A DNA stretch of 64,000 bases from Plantactinospora sp040120695 (GCF_040120695.1 NZ_JBEEAC010000009.1:162414-226413); one strand, 5' to 3'. Positions 1 to 10,129 are shown, counted from the first letter of the stretch. Notes: a model not told the origin generated them from the sequence alone. Numbers and translations: made by a program.

Positions 1-821
1 CACCGGATCGGGACTACGAGTCGGCGATCTGGCGTCCGCTCGCCGATCACCTGCGGCGGCACGGTGCCCGGATCCTCCTCGGAGCGCCGGTGACGGCGGT
101 AACGCCCGACGCCGACGGCTGGCGGCTCGCGACCGGCACCGGGGAACACCACCGGGCCCGCGACGTCGTACTGGCCGTGGACCCGCCGGCCCTGACCGCG
201 CTGCTGGCCGACTCGCCGGAGCTGGCCGCCCGGGCGCCCGTACTCGCCGGACAGGTCGCCGGGCTCGGCACCGGCCCGCCGTACGCGGTCGCCCGGTACT
301 GGCTGGCCGGCGACGTGGCACCGGATCGGGCGGTGTTCAGCGGGGTGTCCCGGCAACCCACCCTGGACTCGGTGACCCTCTACCACCGGCTGGAGTCGCA
401 GGCCCGCCACTGGGCCGCCCGGACCCGCGGTGCGGTGCTGGAACTGCACGCGTACGCCTGTCCGGACGGCGTGCCCGCGCCGGAGCTGGCCCGGCGGATG
501 TTGGCCGAGCTGGCCGGGCTCTGGCCGGAGATCGCCGATCTGCCGGTGCGGGACCTGCGCTGCCGGGTCGAGCGGCGGGCCCCGGCGTTCCGGCCGGGCT
601 GCTCGGCCGACCGGCCGGGCGTGCTCACCGACGCGGACCGGCTCTACCTGGCCGGCGACGGCATCCGCACCGAGCTGCCCAGCGCGCTGCTGGAGCGGGC
701 CGCCCTGACCGGAGTACTCGCCGCCAACCACATCCTCCGGCGCGCCGGTGCCGCCACCGAACCGGTCCGGACCATCCCCCGGTACGGCCTGCTGGCCCGC
801 CGCTCCCGCCGGCAGCCCTGA
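1..821 (+). CDS. FAD-dependent oxidoreductase, CrtU-like (5' truncated)
   Basis: The reading frame is open from the window edge (first full codon at base 3) to TGA at 819-821, so the N-terminal FAD-binding part lies outside. The visible 272 residues have the C-terminal pattern of the amine-oxidase/phytoene-desaturase superfamily: a mid-protein V-L-A-V-D strand and a late LYLAGDGIRTELPSALLERA segment that closes the FAD site. The YHRL...ARHWAARTRG stretch and the terminal LPSALLERAALTG resemble isorenieratene synthase (CrtU), a carotenoid ring desaturase/methylase. No carotenoid neighbour is visible, so CrtU is a family-level guess; FAD oxidoreductase is firmer. Confidence 0.6.
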   Translation, partial: PDRDYESAIWRPLADHLRRHGARILLGAPVTAVTPDADGWRLATGTGEHHRARDVVLAVDPPALTALLADSPELAARAPVLAGQVAGLGTGPPYAVARYWLAGDVAPDRAVFSGVSRQPTLDSVTLYHRLESQARHWAARTRGAVLELHAYACPDGVPAPELARRMLAELAGLWPEIADLPVRDLRCRVERRAPAFRPGCSADRPGVLTDADRLYLAGDGIRTELPSALLERAALTGVLAANHILRRAGAATEPVRTIPRYGLLARRSRRQP

Positions 822-828
822 CCCGGCG

Positions 829-936
829 AAGTGAACGGTCGGCGGGGTGTCGACGGTCGCCGTGGTGCCACCGGTCGCCGTAGTGCCAACGATCGGCAGG
901 CAGTCAACGGCCGGCGGGCAGTCAACGGTCGGCGGG
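829..936. repeat. short direct repeats at the 3' end of lhgO
   Basis: Two adjacent 18-bp copies (901-918 and 919-936) differ by one base, and a third related copy lies at about 829-847. The lhgO stop codon (922-924) is inside the second copy, so the repeat supplies the end of the reading frame. The same kind of 3'-end duplication occurs at the SARP gene near 37.3 kb. Confidence 0.6.
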
Positions 937-2112
937 GAGCCGGTCGACGATGTGCCGGGCGATCTCGAACGAGCTGGTCGCGGCGGGGGACGGCGCGTTG
1001 AGCACGTGCACCTGCCGCGCCGCCTCCACGATCAGGAAGTCGTCCACCAGTCCGCCGTCCGGGCGTACGGCCTGGGCGCGTACTCCGGCCCCGGCCGGGA
1101 CGATGTCGGCCTCGGTCAGCTCGGGCACCAACCGGGCCAGGCTCGCGGCGAAGCGTTTCCGGGACAGTGACCGGATCACCTCGGTCAGCCCGTACCGGTA
1201 GTGCCGGCGGGCCAGTGCCCACAGGCCGGAGTAGCCGACCTGCTCCCGGACGTCGCGCGGGTCGAACCGGCGCCACGAGTAGCCCTCCCGGGCGGTGGCG
1301 AGCACCGCGTTCGGGCCGGCGTGCACCGTGCCGTCGATCATGCGGGTCAGGTGTACGCCGAGGAACGGGAACCGCGGGTCGGGGACCGGATAGATCAGTC
1401 CGCGCACCAGCTTCCGCCGCTGCGGCACCAGCTCGTCGTATTCGCCCCGAAACGGCACGATCCGGGCCGGCGGGTCGATGCCGGCCAGCCGGGCGATCCG
1501 GTCGGCGTGCAGCCCGGCGCAGTTCACCAGGACGTCGCCGGTCACCTCGCCCGCGCTCGTGCTCACCACGAGGCCGCCGGTCCGGTTCCGGATCCCGGTG
1601 ACCCTGGTGTTCAGGCGCAGCTCGGCACCGCTTGCCGCGAGGAGTTCGGCGAGCCGCCGACAGACCGCGCCGAAGTCGACGATCCCGGTCGAGGCGACCC
1701 GCAGCGCGGCGACGGCGGCGACGTGCGGCTCGTGTTCGGCTGCCTCGATCGCGTTGAGCAGGGTGGCCGGCAGTCCGTTGGCGACGGCCCGCTCGTGCAG
1801 GGCGTGCAGCCGGGGCAGTTCGGCGGCCTCGGCGGCGACGATCAGCTTGCCGCAGACCTCGTACGGCAACTCCTGCTCGGCGCAGAACCGCACCATCGAG
1901 GCGCTGCCGGCCCGGCACAGGGTCGCCTTGAGACTGCCCGGCGGGTAGTAGACACCCGCGTGGATGACCCCGGAGTTGTGGCCGGTCTGATGGGCGGCCC
2001 AGCCGGACTCCTTCTCCAGCACGGTGACCGTGTCCCGAGGCCGGTCGGTACGCAGCCGGTGCGCCACCGCGAGCCCGACGATCCCGCCGCCCACGATCAC
2101 GTACCTGGTCAT
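922..2112 (-). CDS. lhgO: L-2-hydroxyglutarate oxidase
   Basis: 396 residues. LhgO is an FAD-dependent oxidase of the DAO family that oxidises L-2-hydroxyglutarate to 2-oxoglutarate and feeds electrons to the quinone pool. The N-terminus is a dinucleotide-binding loop (YVIVGGGIVGLAVAHRL, residues 3-19), followed by the family-typical HQTGHNSGVIHAGVYYPPGS segment. I start at ATG 2112, preceded by GGGGAG, rather than at the in-frame codon at 2226, because the Rossmann strand begins right after this ATG and the extra 38 residues look non-coding. The gene stands alone, convergent with the CrtU-like gene. Confidence 0.9.
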   Translation of the reverse strand: MTRYVIVGGGIVGLAVAHRLRTDRPRDTVTVLEKESGWAAHQTGHNSGVIHAGVYYPPGSLKATLCRAGSASMVRFCAEQELPYEVCGKLIVAAEAAELPRLHALHERAVANGLPATLLNAIEAAEHEPHVAAVAALRVASTGIVDFGAVCRRLAELLAASGAELRLNTRVTGIRNRTGGLVVSTSAGEVTGDVLVNCAGLHADRIARLAGIDPPARIVPFRGEYDELVPQRRKLVRGLIYPVPDPRFPFLGVHLTRMIDGTVHAGPNAVLATAREGYSWRRFDPRDVREQVGYSGLWALARRHYRYGLTEVIRSLSRKRFAASLARLVPELTEADIVPAGAGVRAQAVRPDGGLVDDFLIVEAARQVHVLNAPSPAATSSFEIARHIVDRLPADR

Positions 2113-2445
2113 CCACGCTCCCCGGCCGGTGGCATCGGAGCCGATGGTATGCGCCCCTCCGGTTCCGGTATATCGGCACGAACGCACCGGCCCTGGCGTG
2201 TCCCGGTGCGACACTGTCCGGTTCACGACTGTTTCTTCCGCAAATTGTAAGTCGCGACAAATATCGATACTAACCTGGATCGCCCAGACTTATAGAACTA
2301 TTCACAATAGGCAGGTTCGATGCTGACCTATGCGCAATTGCCCGCGCGACCATGGTGGGGGAGTGTGGCGGCGGCCCGGAAGCCCACGTCCGGTGACCGG
2401 GCGACAGGACGGCTGGCGGAACCGGGCACCCCGGCGAGCTGACGT
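2113..2445. other. intergenic, AT-richer divergent promoter region
   Basis: No gene is supported between lhgO (minus) and the small membrane protein gene (plus). Bases 2240-2320 are clearly richer in A/T than the surroundings and would suit promoters in both directions. I cannot assign a convincing -35/-10 pair. A TCGCGA palindrome near 2256 is too short to interpret. Confidence 0.4.
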
Positions 2446-2754
2446 GTGGGCGAACTGGCAAATCTCGTCCCGTCCGGCGGCTTCGGTGCCGTCGGCGTCG
2501 GAGGGCTGCTCGTCATGATCGTTGCGTACCTGCTCAACGCCAACCGGGCCGATCGCAAGGAGTACCAGGAGGCGATCGACCGCGCCGAGAAGCGCGCGGA
2601 CGACGCCGCACGCCGGACCGATGCCGCCGAGCAGCGGGCGGAGGGACTGCAACAGGCCGTCGACGAGGCCCGCCGGGCGCGGCGGGCCGCCGAGGACGCG
2701 CTCGCCCTCCTCGAACGCGAACTGCACCGCTACCGCTCGAACGGCCCGGCCTGA
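2446..2754 (+). CDS. small membrane protein with C-terminal coiled coil
   Basis: 102 residues from GTG 2446. Residues about 12-32 form one hydrophobic, glycine-rich membrane segment (VGVGGLLVMIVAYLL). The rest is a long charged Ala/Arg/Glu heptad-rich helix (about 35-95) that reads as a coiled coil. The ribosome site is weak (GGCGAG). The gene lies 34 bases upstream of the collagen-like gene and is probably cotranscribed with it. A short hydrophobic segment plus charged tail next to a collagen-like protein resembles lysis or tail-accessory pairs of actinophages; that is an inference and no other phage gene is present. No enzyme motif is visible. Confidence 0.6.
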   Translation: MGELANLVPSGGFGAVGVGGLLVMIVAYLLNANRADRKEYQEAIDRAEKRADDAARRTDAAEQRAEGLQQAVDEARRARRAAEDALALLERELHRYRSNGPA

Positions 2755-2788
2755 CCTCTCACGAGCTCCGGTGCGACGAGGAGAGACG

Positions 2789-3505
2789 ATGACCGAGGAG
2801 ACGGAGATTTTCCGCCGGCGGATGGACCGGCGCATCCGGCGGCGCCTCGTCATCGTGGTCGTGGCGACCGCGCTGGTCGCGGCGACGGCCGGCTGGGCCT
2901 GGGCCCGGCTCGACCAGCAGGCCGCCGTGCAGCAGCGCCGGGCGGCGACCGCCGTCTCCGGCGCCGAACAGCTCTGCCAGCAGGTACGCCAGCTCGGCGG
3001 CGAGTGCGTCGTCGACCCGGCCGACCTGCGCCCCGCCCAAGGTCCGGCCGGGCCGGAGGGTCCACCCGGGCCACCGGGACTACCCGGTCGGGACGGCGAA
3101 CCCGGCCCGCCCGGCGAACCCGGGCCACCAGGCGAACCCGGGCCAGCAGGGGATCCCGGGCCAGCAGGGGATCCCGGGCCAGCAGGGGATCCCGGGCCAC
3201 CCGGCGAGCCCGGCCCGGAGGGTCCACCCGGCCCGGAGGGTCCACCCGGCCCGGAGGGTCCACCCGGCCCGGAGGGTCCCGCCGGCCCGTCGGGCGAGCC
3301 GGGTATGCCCGGTCCGACCTGCCCCACCGGTACGACGCTGCTGACCCTCTCGGTAGCGACCCCGGAGGGGCCACGGCAGATCGCTGCCTGCGTCGTCGAT
3401 CCGACCCCGCAGGCCAGCACGCTCGCCCTGCCAGGTCGGCTCTTCTTCAGCCCGGTGACGGCTGGTGACCAGGCTTCCGGCCGTCGGCACCGGGCCGCAC
3501 CCTGA
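2789..3505 (+). CDS. membrane-anchored collagen-like protein
   Basis: 238 residues from ATG 2789 with a strong GAGGAG site. Order: a short basic cytoplasmic N-terminus, a membrane segment at about 20-38, a short helical stalk with two cysteines, then uninterrupted Gly-X-Y triplets from about residue 85 to 176 rich in Pro, Asp and Glu, and a C-terminal globular region of about 60 residues beginning after GMPGPTCPTG. Collagen-like bacterial proteins form surface trimers; the topology here places the triple helix outside. The triplet block is built from identical 18-bp DNA units, so its length should vary between strains. Function is not known. Confidence 0.8.
   Translation: MTEETEIFRRRMDRRIRRRLVIVVVATALVAATAGWAWARLDQQAAVQQRRAATAVSGAEQLCQQVRQLGGECVVDPADLRPAQGPAGPEGPPGPPGLPGRDGEPGPPGEPGPPGEPGPAGDPGPAGDPGPAGDPGPPGEPGPEGPPGPEGPPGPEGPPGPEGPAGPSGEPGMPGPTCPTGTTLLTLSVATPEGPRQIAACVVDPTPQASTLALPGRLFFSPVTAGDQASGRRHRAAP
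3040..3315 (+). repeat. 18-bp tandem repeats encoding Gly-X-Y
   Basis: Within the collagen-like gene, three consecutive identical units encode GDPGPA (about 3138-3200) and four encode GPEGPP (about 3212-3290). The near-perfect DNA identity, not merely peptide similarity, points to recent slippage or unequal crossover. Confidence 0.85.
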
Positions 3506-3556
3506 GCCGCCTCGGCATGCCCACCCTGGCCATCCTCCCGGTGGCAGGCGGCACGT

Positions 3557-3633
3557 TGGAGCCCCCGGTCGGACTCGAACCGACGACCACTCGCTTACAA
3601 GGCGAGTGCTCTGGCCAACTGAGCTACAGGGGC
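3557..3633 (-). tRNA. tRNA-Thr (anticodon TGT)
   Basis: Read on the minus strand from 3633, the sequence folds into a full cloverleaf: acceptor GCCCCTG with CGGGGGC (one G-U pair), D arm AGCTCAGTTGG, anticodon stem CTCGC/GCGAG around loop CTTGTAA with anticodon TGT, a T arm with GGTTCGAGTCC, and an encoded CCA end (TCCA at 3560-3557). Its 3' end faces the collagen-like gene, the usual side for element integration into tRNA genes. I did not find a second copy of the 3' end in this window. Confidence 0.95.
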
Positions 3634-3953
3634 GCGATGTTCGTGGTCAGCATAGCTACTGATGGGCTCCTACCATGGACGGCACCGATTCCGATAGCCG
3701 ACACCGACGACCCCGCATGCGGTTGGTGGCGGACCATGCCCGGATGCCCGAAATGTTCGTCAGATACGTCCCAGGAATAGCCCCCGACCTTGGCATGTGA
3801 GAAAAACCCGTTTACCGTGGCGTGACGCGGATGACACCCCAGGCTGCCCAGCGCCGCCCGGATGCCCTCCACGGACCGGTGCGGTGACGCCCCGGTCGCA
3901 CTTTCACTCGGATCGTCCGGCACGTTCCTGCCGGTGAAAGGAAGCGCTGCACC
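3634..3953. other. intergenic upstream of the ABC ATPase gene
   Basis: No credible gene. The stretch should hold the promoters of tRNA-Thr (minus) and the ATPase gene (plus). The ribosome site GAAAGGAAG lies 8-16 bases before the ATPase ATG. No clear palindrome or consensus promoter was identified. Confidence 0.4.
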
Positions 3954-5045
<1,092 letters not shown>

Positions 5046-5063
5046 CCGCACCCCCGTGGTGTC

Positions 5064-5104
5064 CTCGGGCCGGTCGCTCTCCGGAGCGACCGGCCCGGGT
5101 TTTT
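5064..5104 (+). terminator. rho-independent terminator after ugpC
   Basis: A perfect 14-bp GC-rich stem (5066-5079 with 5084-5097) and four-base loop TCCG, followed by five T residues (5100-5104). Confidence 0.92.
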
Positions 5105-5248
5105 GGTCGGGGCGTTTCCGCTGGTCGCATTCCCAGTAGCGGACCACCGACCCGTATACACGACTCGGATCGGCCACCACCATGATCGATATCCTGCTAG
5201 CCTCCCGATCTTCCGGACCTTGACGTCCGAAGATCACAGAGGAGCACG

Positions 5249-6592
5249 ATGCAGAAAACACGGGGATGGCTCTCGATCTTCCTCGGAGTGACGACCGCAG
5301 CGATGGCGCCAGCCGTCGTCGGGCCGGTCGGCTCCGCACAGGCGACATCCACAGCACCCAGCGTCCAGGCCGCGCAGACGCTCACCGTCCAGGCTGACGC
5401 CGACACCACGTACACGCCGGTCACCGCAGATGGTGACAACGGCGTCAAGACGACCCTGGCCTCCTGTCCGCAGAGCTGCGAGGGCAACCCCGACGGGGAG
5501 CGTCAGCCGGTGCTCGGCTTCACCGTCAGCGGCCTGCCCAGCACGGCGACGAACATCCGCGCCAGGCTCGAGGTCTACACCTGGACCGCGGCCACCGCCG
5601 GGGTGACCGCCTATCCGGCCAGCGGCGGCGCGAGCGGCCCCGGCACCTGGGCCAACCGGCCGACGCTCGGCGCCGCGCTGGCGTCCACGCCCAGCGTGGT
5701 GGCCGGGCACAACGGCTTCGACGTCTCGCGGGCCGTACCCGGAAACGGTACGTTCGCCTTCGCGCTGCGCCAGCAGACGCCGACCACCCGCACCTACTGG
5801 GCGTCCCGGGAACACGCCAACACCGCGATCCGCCCCCGGCTGGTGATCACGTACGACACCGGGTCGCCGTGGACGCTCGCCTGGTGGGACGAGTTCGACG
5901 GCAACTCCCTGGACACCAGCAAATGGAACGCCCGGAACAACAGCTATGTGGACTACGACCGGGCCTGCATCACCAGCCGGCCGGAGAACGTCTTCGTCTC
6001 GGGTGGCCTGCTGACCATGCGGGTCCGGAAGGAGCAGTACACCTGTGGCGGTGGTGGCACCCGCCAGTACACCACCAGCTACCTGGCCACGGACCGCGGC
6101 AAGGCGTCGTTCACGTACGGCCGGTTCGAGGTACGGGCGAAGTCGCCGAACGGACCGACCAACTCGAAGGGGCTCTGGCCGGCGTTCTGGATGCGGCCGG
6201 ACGACGGCGGCACCGGCGAGATCGACGTCGTCGAGCTGCCCGGTGGCTCGCAGTACTACCGGGCCGCCACCCAGGCGATCTTCTACGACTACACGCCGAT
6301 CAAGCAGGACCACCGGCACACCTTCGCCACCGGCTACCCGGGCGACGGATTCCACACCTACACCACCGAGTGGGAGCCGGGCGTGCTCCGCTGGTACATC
6401 GACGGGGTGCTGGTGTGGCAGCGGGACCGGACCACCACGACCTGGTTCGACGAGGTGTTCAACAAGCCGTACCACCTGCGGTTGAACTACCAGGTCGGCG
6501 GCTGGCTGGGCGATCCGGACGCGACGACGGTACTGCCGGCGGACTTCCAGGTCGACTACGTACGGGTGTACCAGCGGTCCGGGACCTCCTGA
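5249..6592 (+). CDS. secreted GH16 family glycoside hydrolase with N-terminal DNRLRE-like domain
   Basis: 447 residues from ATG 5249 behind AGAGGAG. A signal peptide covers about 1-33. Residues ~45-205 form a beta-rich module with the features of the DNRLRE/CBM96-like family (LTVQADADTTY..., GFTVSGLP..., GPGTWANRP). The GH16 catalytic domain follows (~210-445) with the active-site strand GEIDVVE: E324 and E329 are the expected nucleophile and acid/base, with D326 between. GH16 enzymes cut beta-1,3/1,4-glucans, galactans and related polymers; the substrate cannot be read from the sequence, but neighbouring pectate lyases suggest plant cell wall. Confidence 0.85.
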   Translation: MQKTRGWLSIFLGVTTAAMAPAVVGPVGSAQATSTAPSVQAAQTLTVQADADTTYTPVTADGDNGVKTTLASCPQSCEGNPDGERQPVLGFTVSGLPSTATNIRARLEVYTWTAATAGVTAYPASGGASGPGTWANRPTLGAALASTPSVVAGHNGFDVSRAVPGNGTFAFALRQQTPTTRTYWASREHANTAIRPRLVITYDTGSPWTLAWWDEFDGNSLDTSKWNARNNSYVDYDRACITSRPENVFVSGGLLTMRVRKEQYTCGGGGTRQYTTSYLATDRGKASFTYGRFEVRAKSPNGPTNSKGLWPAFWMRPDDGGTGEIDVVELPGGSQYYRAATQAIFYDYTPIKQDHRHTFATGYPGDGFHTYTTEWEPGVLRWYIDGVLVWQRDRTTTTWFDEVFNKPYHLRLNYQVGGWLGDPDATTVLPADFQVDYVRVYQRSGTS

Positions 6593-6615
6593 CCGCCTCC
6601 GCCCCGCGGTGAGGG

Positions 6616-6652
6616 TCCGGCCCGGCGTCGTCGTCGACGGCGCCGGGCCGGA
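6616..6652. terminator. hairpin between convergent GH16 and pectate lyase genes
   Basis: A perfect 12-bp stem (6616-6627 with 6641-6652) around a 13-base loop lies between two convergent stop codons. There is no T-run, so it is a bidirectional terminator candidate rather than a canonical one. Confidence 0.6.
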
Positions 6653-6733
6653 GGCGGAATCACATCCACGCCGCACACGGTGTCGGCGGGGCACCTCCGG
6701 TCGGTCACTCGACCGTGGGTGCCCCGCCATCCG

Positions 6734-8320
6734 CTACAGACCGATCCGGCCGGTACCCGCGCCGCCGGTCACGATCGACTTCACGCTGCTGGCGTTGTCG
6801 AGCTGGTACGAGTACGGGATCCCCGCCACGCTCCCGCCACCGCTCTGCGGGGTGCCGGAGCCGACGAAGTAGTTGTTGCGCTGCACGATCGCGCCGGGGT
6901 CGGAGCTGGCGTACCCGACCAGGGTCGGGTCTTCGACGTTCTCGAAGTAGTTCCCCTCGACCAGCACCCCGGCGCCCATCGTGGAGGCGACGCCGTACTC
7001 GTTGTCGTAGTAGTAGTTGTTGTAGACGTGCACCGGGTTGCCGAACCGCACCCGGGGGTGCCGGGTCCCGGAGCCGTCGAACCAGTTGTGGTGGTAGCTG
7101 ACCCGCAGGTGCCCGACGTCCTGGCTGGCGTTGTCGTCGCTGTGTCCGAGCAGCATCGACTTGTCGTGCCCGTACACCCGGTTCCAGGAGACGGTCACGA
7201 AGTCGGAGCCGCGCTTGATGTCGACGGCACCGTCGTACCCGTCGGTGAAGCTGTTGTGGTCCACCCAGACGTTGGTGGCCCCGGTCTCGACGTTGATCGC
7301 GTCATCGTCCCAGCTGCGGAAGTTCAGGTTGCGGATGATGACGTTGCGGTCACCGTTGATGGTGAAGCCACAGCCGGAGATGGTGGCGTTCGACCCGACG
7401 CCGACGATGGTCTTGTTGGAGCGGACCCGGAGCATCCCGGAGCAGGAGATGGTGCCGGAGACCCGGATCACCGCCGCGCTGCTGGAACCGACCGCGCTGG
7501 TCAGCGCCGATGCGCTGGTCACCGTCGTGGCACCGGCGTTGCCGCCGCCGGAGGTACCGCCGTTCTGGGTGGCCCAGCCGACCAGCCCGGTCTGCGGCGG
7601 CAGCGTCGGACCGGTCGTCGGCGGCGGGGTCGTCGGCTGGCCGGTCGGCGGTGAGGTCGTCGGCTGGCCGGTCGGCGGGTTGGTCGGCTGCGAACCGACC
7701 GTGTCGACGCTGACGTCGTCGAAGGTGGCGCTGGCGTAGACGGTCACCAGGGCGATCCGGCCGGCGGTCTGGGCCGAGTTGCTGCCCGAACCGACCTGCG
7801 TACCGTTGACGAAGCCCTGGATCGAGCTGCCGTTGACCACCAGCCGCAGGGTGTACCAGCTGCCCGTGCCCACCGAGAGCGACGCCGAGCCGATCACCGT
7901 GATCGAGCTGCCGTTGACCGCCTGTAGCTCGGCCCGGTTCGCGTTGATCAGCGCCAGCCGGTACATCCGGGTCGCGCTGCTCACCCGGGCGGCGATCGCG
8001 ACCAGCCGGTTCGAACCGTTGAACGACAGCGGTTTGACCCGGGCCTGGACCTGGTAGTTCGTCCAACCGGTGTCCCCGGCGAAGCCCCGGGCCAGCTCGC
8101 TGCCCGCGTTGCTCTGCCGGTACGCCGGGGACCCGTCGGTGGCGACCGCCCAGTCGCCGCCGGACTTCGACCACCCGTCGGCGTTGCCGTCGTCGAAGTT
8201 GTCCGAGAACAGGGTGGCTGCCCGGGCCGGGCCGGTGATGACTCCGATGGTCAGCGCGACGGCCAGCAGGCCCGCGCCGGCCGCGACCAGCAGGCCGCGA
8301 CGGGTTCTTCGGTTCCGCAC
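6734..8320 (-). CDS. secreted pectate lyase (PL1) with N-terminal beta-sandwich module
   Basis: 528 residues from GTG 8320, supported by GGAGG eight bases upstream; the longer in-frame extension to 8578 is Arg/Gly-rich and unlikely. A signal peptide (residues ~1-30, GPARAATLF) leads into a LamG/DUF1080-like domain (~35-205), then a Pro/Thr linker with PPTGQPTT repeats (~206-240), then the PL1 parallel beta-helix (~245-528). Diagnostic PL1 segments are WVDHNSFTDGYDGAVDIKRG and the SYHHNWFDGSGTRHPRVRFG region, which holds the catalytic Arg. It should cleave polygalacturonate by beta-elimination outside the cell. The N-terminal module may bind polysaccharide. Confidence 0.9.
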   Translation of the reverse strand: MRNRRTRRGLLVAAGAGLLAVALTIGVITGPARAATLFSDNFDDGNADGWSKSGGDWAVATDGSPAYRQSNAGSELARGFAGDTGWTNYQVQARVKPLSFNGSNRLVAIAARVSSATRMYRLALINANRAELQAVNGSSITVIGSASLSVGTGSWYTLRLVVNGSSIQGFVNGTQVGSGSNSAQTAGRIALVTVYASATFDDVSVDTVGSQPTNPPTGQPTTSPPTGQPTTPPPTTGPTLPPQTGLVGWATQNGGTSGGGNAGATTVTSASALTSAVGSSSAAVIRVSGTISCSGMLRVRSNKTIVGVGSNATISGCGFTINGDRNVIIRNLNFRSWDDDAINVETGATNVWVDHNSFTDGYDGAVDIKRGSDFVTVSWNRVYGHDKSMLLGHSDDNASQDVGHLRVSYHHNWFDGSGTRHPRVRFGNPVHVYNNYYYDNEYGVASTMGAGVLVEGNYFENVEDPTLVGYASSDPGAIVQRNNYFVGSGTPQSGGGSVAGIPYSYQLDNASSVKSIVTGGAGTGRIGL

Positions 8321-8481
8321 CTTTGCCTCCAATTGTCCGTGCTCGCCGCGGCGCGCGCGGCGTGCGGTGGTGGGACGGTGGCCGCCGCCGGCGCGGCGAC
8401 GGCGGTGGTGTGGGGGTACCGCGTTCCAAGGCGGCGCCGCGCCGCCGCGGGTTGGGCCCGGCGGGACGGCCGGGCCAGCGT

Positions 8482-9843
8482 TCACACCGGCATCCGGCCG
8501 GCTCCGGCCAGCGCCTGCACCACCAGCGGTACGAGCGGGGCGGGCAACACCGGCCCGGCCCGCAGGGTCGGCGTCCAACCCGCGTCGCCGCCCAGGTCGG
8601 GGTCGTGCTCGGCGTTGTACGCGGCCAGCAGGCTCACCGGCCGGGCCGGCTCGCGGCCCTCGCGTACCCAGTTGTCCCGCTCGGTGATCACCGTGCCGCC
8701 CCAGTCGTGGAGCAGGTCCGCCGCGGTCAGGCCGGAGCCGAGGGTGAAGTGGTTGCGCTCGGCGTACACCGCCGACTGGACGCCGACCCCGATCGCGTAA
8801 CCGAACGCGTCACCGCCGAGCCGGTAGGCGTTGTTGTAGATGTCCACCTGGCCGAACCGCACCCGGGGCAGCCGCTGCATGGTGCCGTCGAAGAGGTTGT
8901 GGTGCAGCGTGACGTCGAGCCGGCCGACGTCCGGGCCGACGGTGTTCGACGAGCCGATCAGCATCACCTTGTCCCGGGCCAGGAACCGGTTGTACGAGGC
9001 GGTCACCCGGCTGGCGGTGTGGGTGATGTCGAGCGACCCGTCGTGCACCATGTACGGCCGTCCGAAGTAGACCGGCAGCCCGCTGTCCGGGTTGTCGCCG
9101 TCGGTGAAGGTGTTGTGGTCGACCCAGACGTTCTCGCTGCGCCGTACCGACATCAGGTCGAACTGGGAGTTCCAGTTGCCGGCGTCGCCGTCGGTTGGCG
9201 ACCATGCCGGGAAGCAGTCCCGGGCGTCGGCGAAGGTCAGGTTGCGCACGATCACGTTGTCGGCGGTGTCCACCATCAGGGTCAGCCCGGCGAGTGTCGC
9301 GCCGCGCAGCCCGACGATGGTGGTGTTCGGCCCGACGTTGATCTGCGTCTGCCGGGTCTGGTTCGCCACCGACCGGATCCGGGCCTGCTCCAGCGGCCCG
9401 GACGGCGGCACCCGCCCCCAGGTCGCCGGATCGTGCGTCGCCAGGTAGGCGTCCAGCGAGTATTCCGGATCCGCCAGGTCGGCGCAGTCGAGCGGTCGCC
9501 CGTCGGCCGCCTCGAAGCCGTCGATGTCTCCCCTGACGTAGATGATCTTCGGGGTCGCGTTGTTCCTGTTCGTGGCGTTGTCGCCACCGAGGGCCCGGAC
9601 CAGTTCGGCCCGGGTCCGGACCACGTGCACCTGGTCCGGGCTGGCCGCCGAGCCGCCGGTGGTGCCGGGTCCTGCGGCGGCCCAGCCGTCGCCGGCCGGC
9701 AGCGCCTGCCGGCCCAGCAGCCCGGCCGCCCAGGACAGTCCGTCTCCGCCGTGCGCGCTGGCCACCGCCGGCGCCACCACCAGGGCGCCGGAGACCACGA
9801 GAAGACTACCGACCACGGCGGCGGTCAACCTGCTCGATCGCAT
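8482..9843 (-). CDS. secreted pectate lyase (PL1), second copy
   Basis: 453 residues from ATG 9843 with GGAGAA upstream. A signal peptide (~1-30, ending ASA) precedes a single PL1 beta-helix. The Ca-binding strand VWVDHNTFTDGDN and the LHHNLFDGTMQRLPRVRFG segment with the catalytic Arg are both present. It is clearly divergent from the lyase 160 bases downstream and lacks that protein's sandwich module, so the pair probably has different substrate preferences (for example differing in methylation or chain length). Both genes face the same way; the downstream gene has its own ribosome site and may be cotranscribed. Confidence 0.88.
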   Translation of the reverse strand: MRSSRLTAAVVGSLLVVSGALVVAPAVASAHGGDGLSWAAGLLGRQALPAGDGWAAAGPGTTGGSAASPDQVHVVRTRAELVRALGGDNATNRNNATPKIIYVRGDIDGFEAADGRPLDCADLADPEYSLDAYLATHDPATWGRVPPSGPLEQARIRSVANQTRQTQINVGPNTTIVGLRGATLAGLTLMVDTADNVIVRNLTFADARDCFPAWSPTDGDAGNWNSQFDLMSVRRSENVWVDHNTFTDGDNPDSGLPVYFGRPYMVHDGSLDITHTASRVTASYNRFLARDKVMLIGSSNTVGPDVGRLDVTLHHNLFDGTMQRLPRVRFGQVDIYNNAYRLGGDAFGYAIGVGVQSAVYAERNHFTLGSGLTAADLLHDWGGTVITERDNWVREGREPARPVSLLAAYNAEHDPDLGGDAGWTPTLRAGPVLPAPLVPLVVQALAGAGRMPV

Positions 9844-10129
9844 CCTATTCTCCGCGTCTGTCTACCGTTTGGCCGAATCTCGTAACGGTCACGAAATCCT
9901 CTTGTAAATGAACGGTAGGTAAGCGCGATTAAAAGTGTCAATGCGTTCTGTTTGCAGGTATGTTGCATAAATTGAGGACAATGATGATTTGCTCGGCGGC
10001 CGAATGCCGAGTAGAGGGATATTCGGTCCGATTTCTATCGGACGGTTGTCCCCGAGATTTGCAGTCCGTCGCCCGTTCTGACGCATCCGGCCCGGCCGTC
10101 ACGCATCATCAGTCTCCCGCAGCCGACCG
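9844..10129 (-). promoter_or_regulatory. AT-rich promoter region of the pectate lyase genes
   Basis: This 286-base gap is much richer in A/T than its surroundings. On the minus strand a TTGACA hexamer (9941-9936) is a -35 candidate; I find no convincing -10 at the right distance. A single CTGCAAA half-site (9957-9951) matches half of the LacI operator near 17.2 kb, but there is no partner half, so coregulation is only a possibility. No gene is supported here. Confidence 0.45.

Noticed and set aside
644..2260. Long minus-strand frame over lhgO
   Set aside because: Its composition is Arg/Gly/Pro-rich and it shadows the well-supported lhgO frame.
3557..3633. Proven attachment site with attL/attR pair
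   Set aside because: No second copy of the tRNA 3' end was found in the window and no integrase is present.
9951..9957. Second LacI operator in front of the pectate lyases
   Set aside because: Only one CTGCAAA half-site is present with no symmetric partner, which is expected by chance.
9889..10086. 65-residue minus-strand frame in the AT-rich gap before the pectate lyases
   Set aside because: No ribosome site, non-typical codon use and overlap with the probable promoter.
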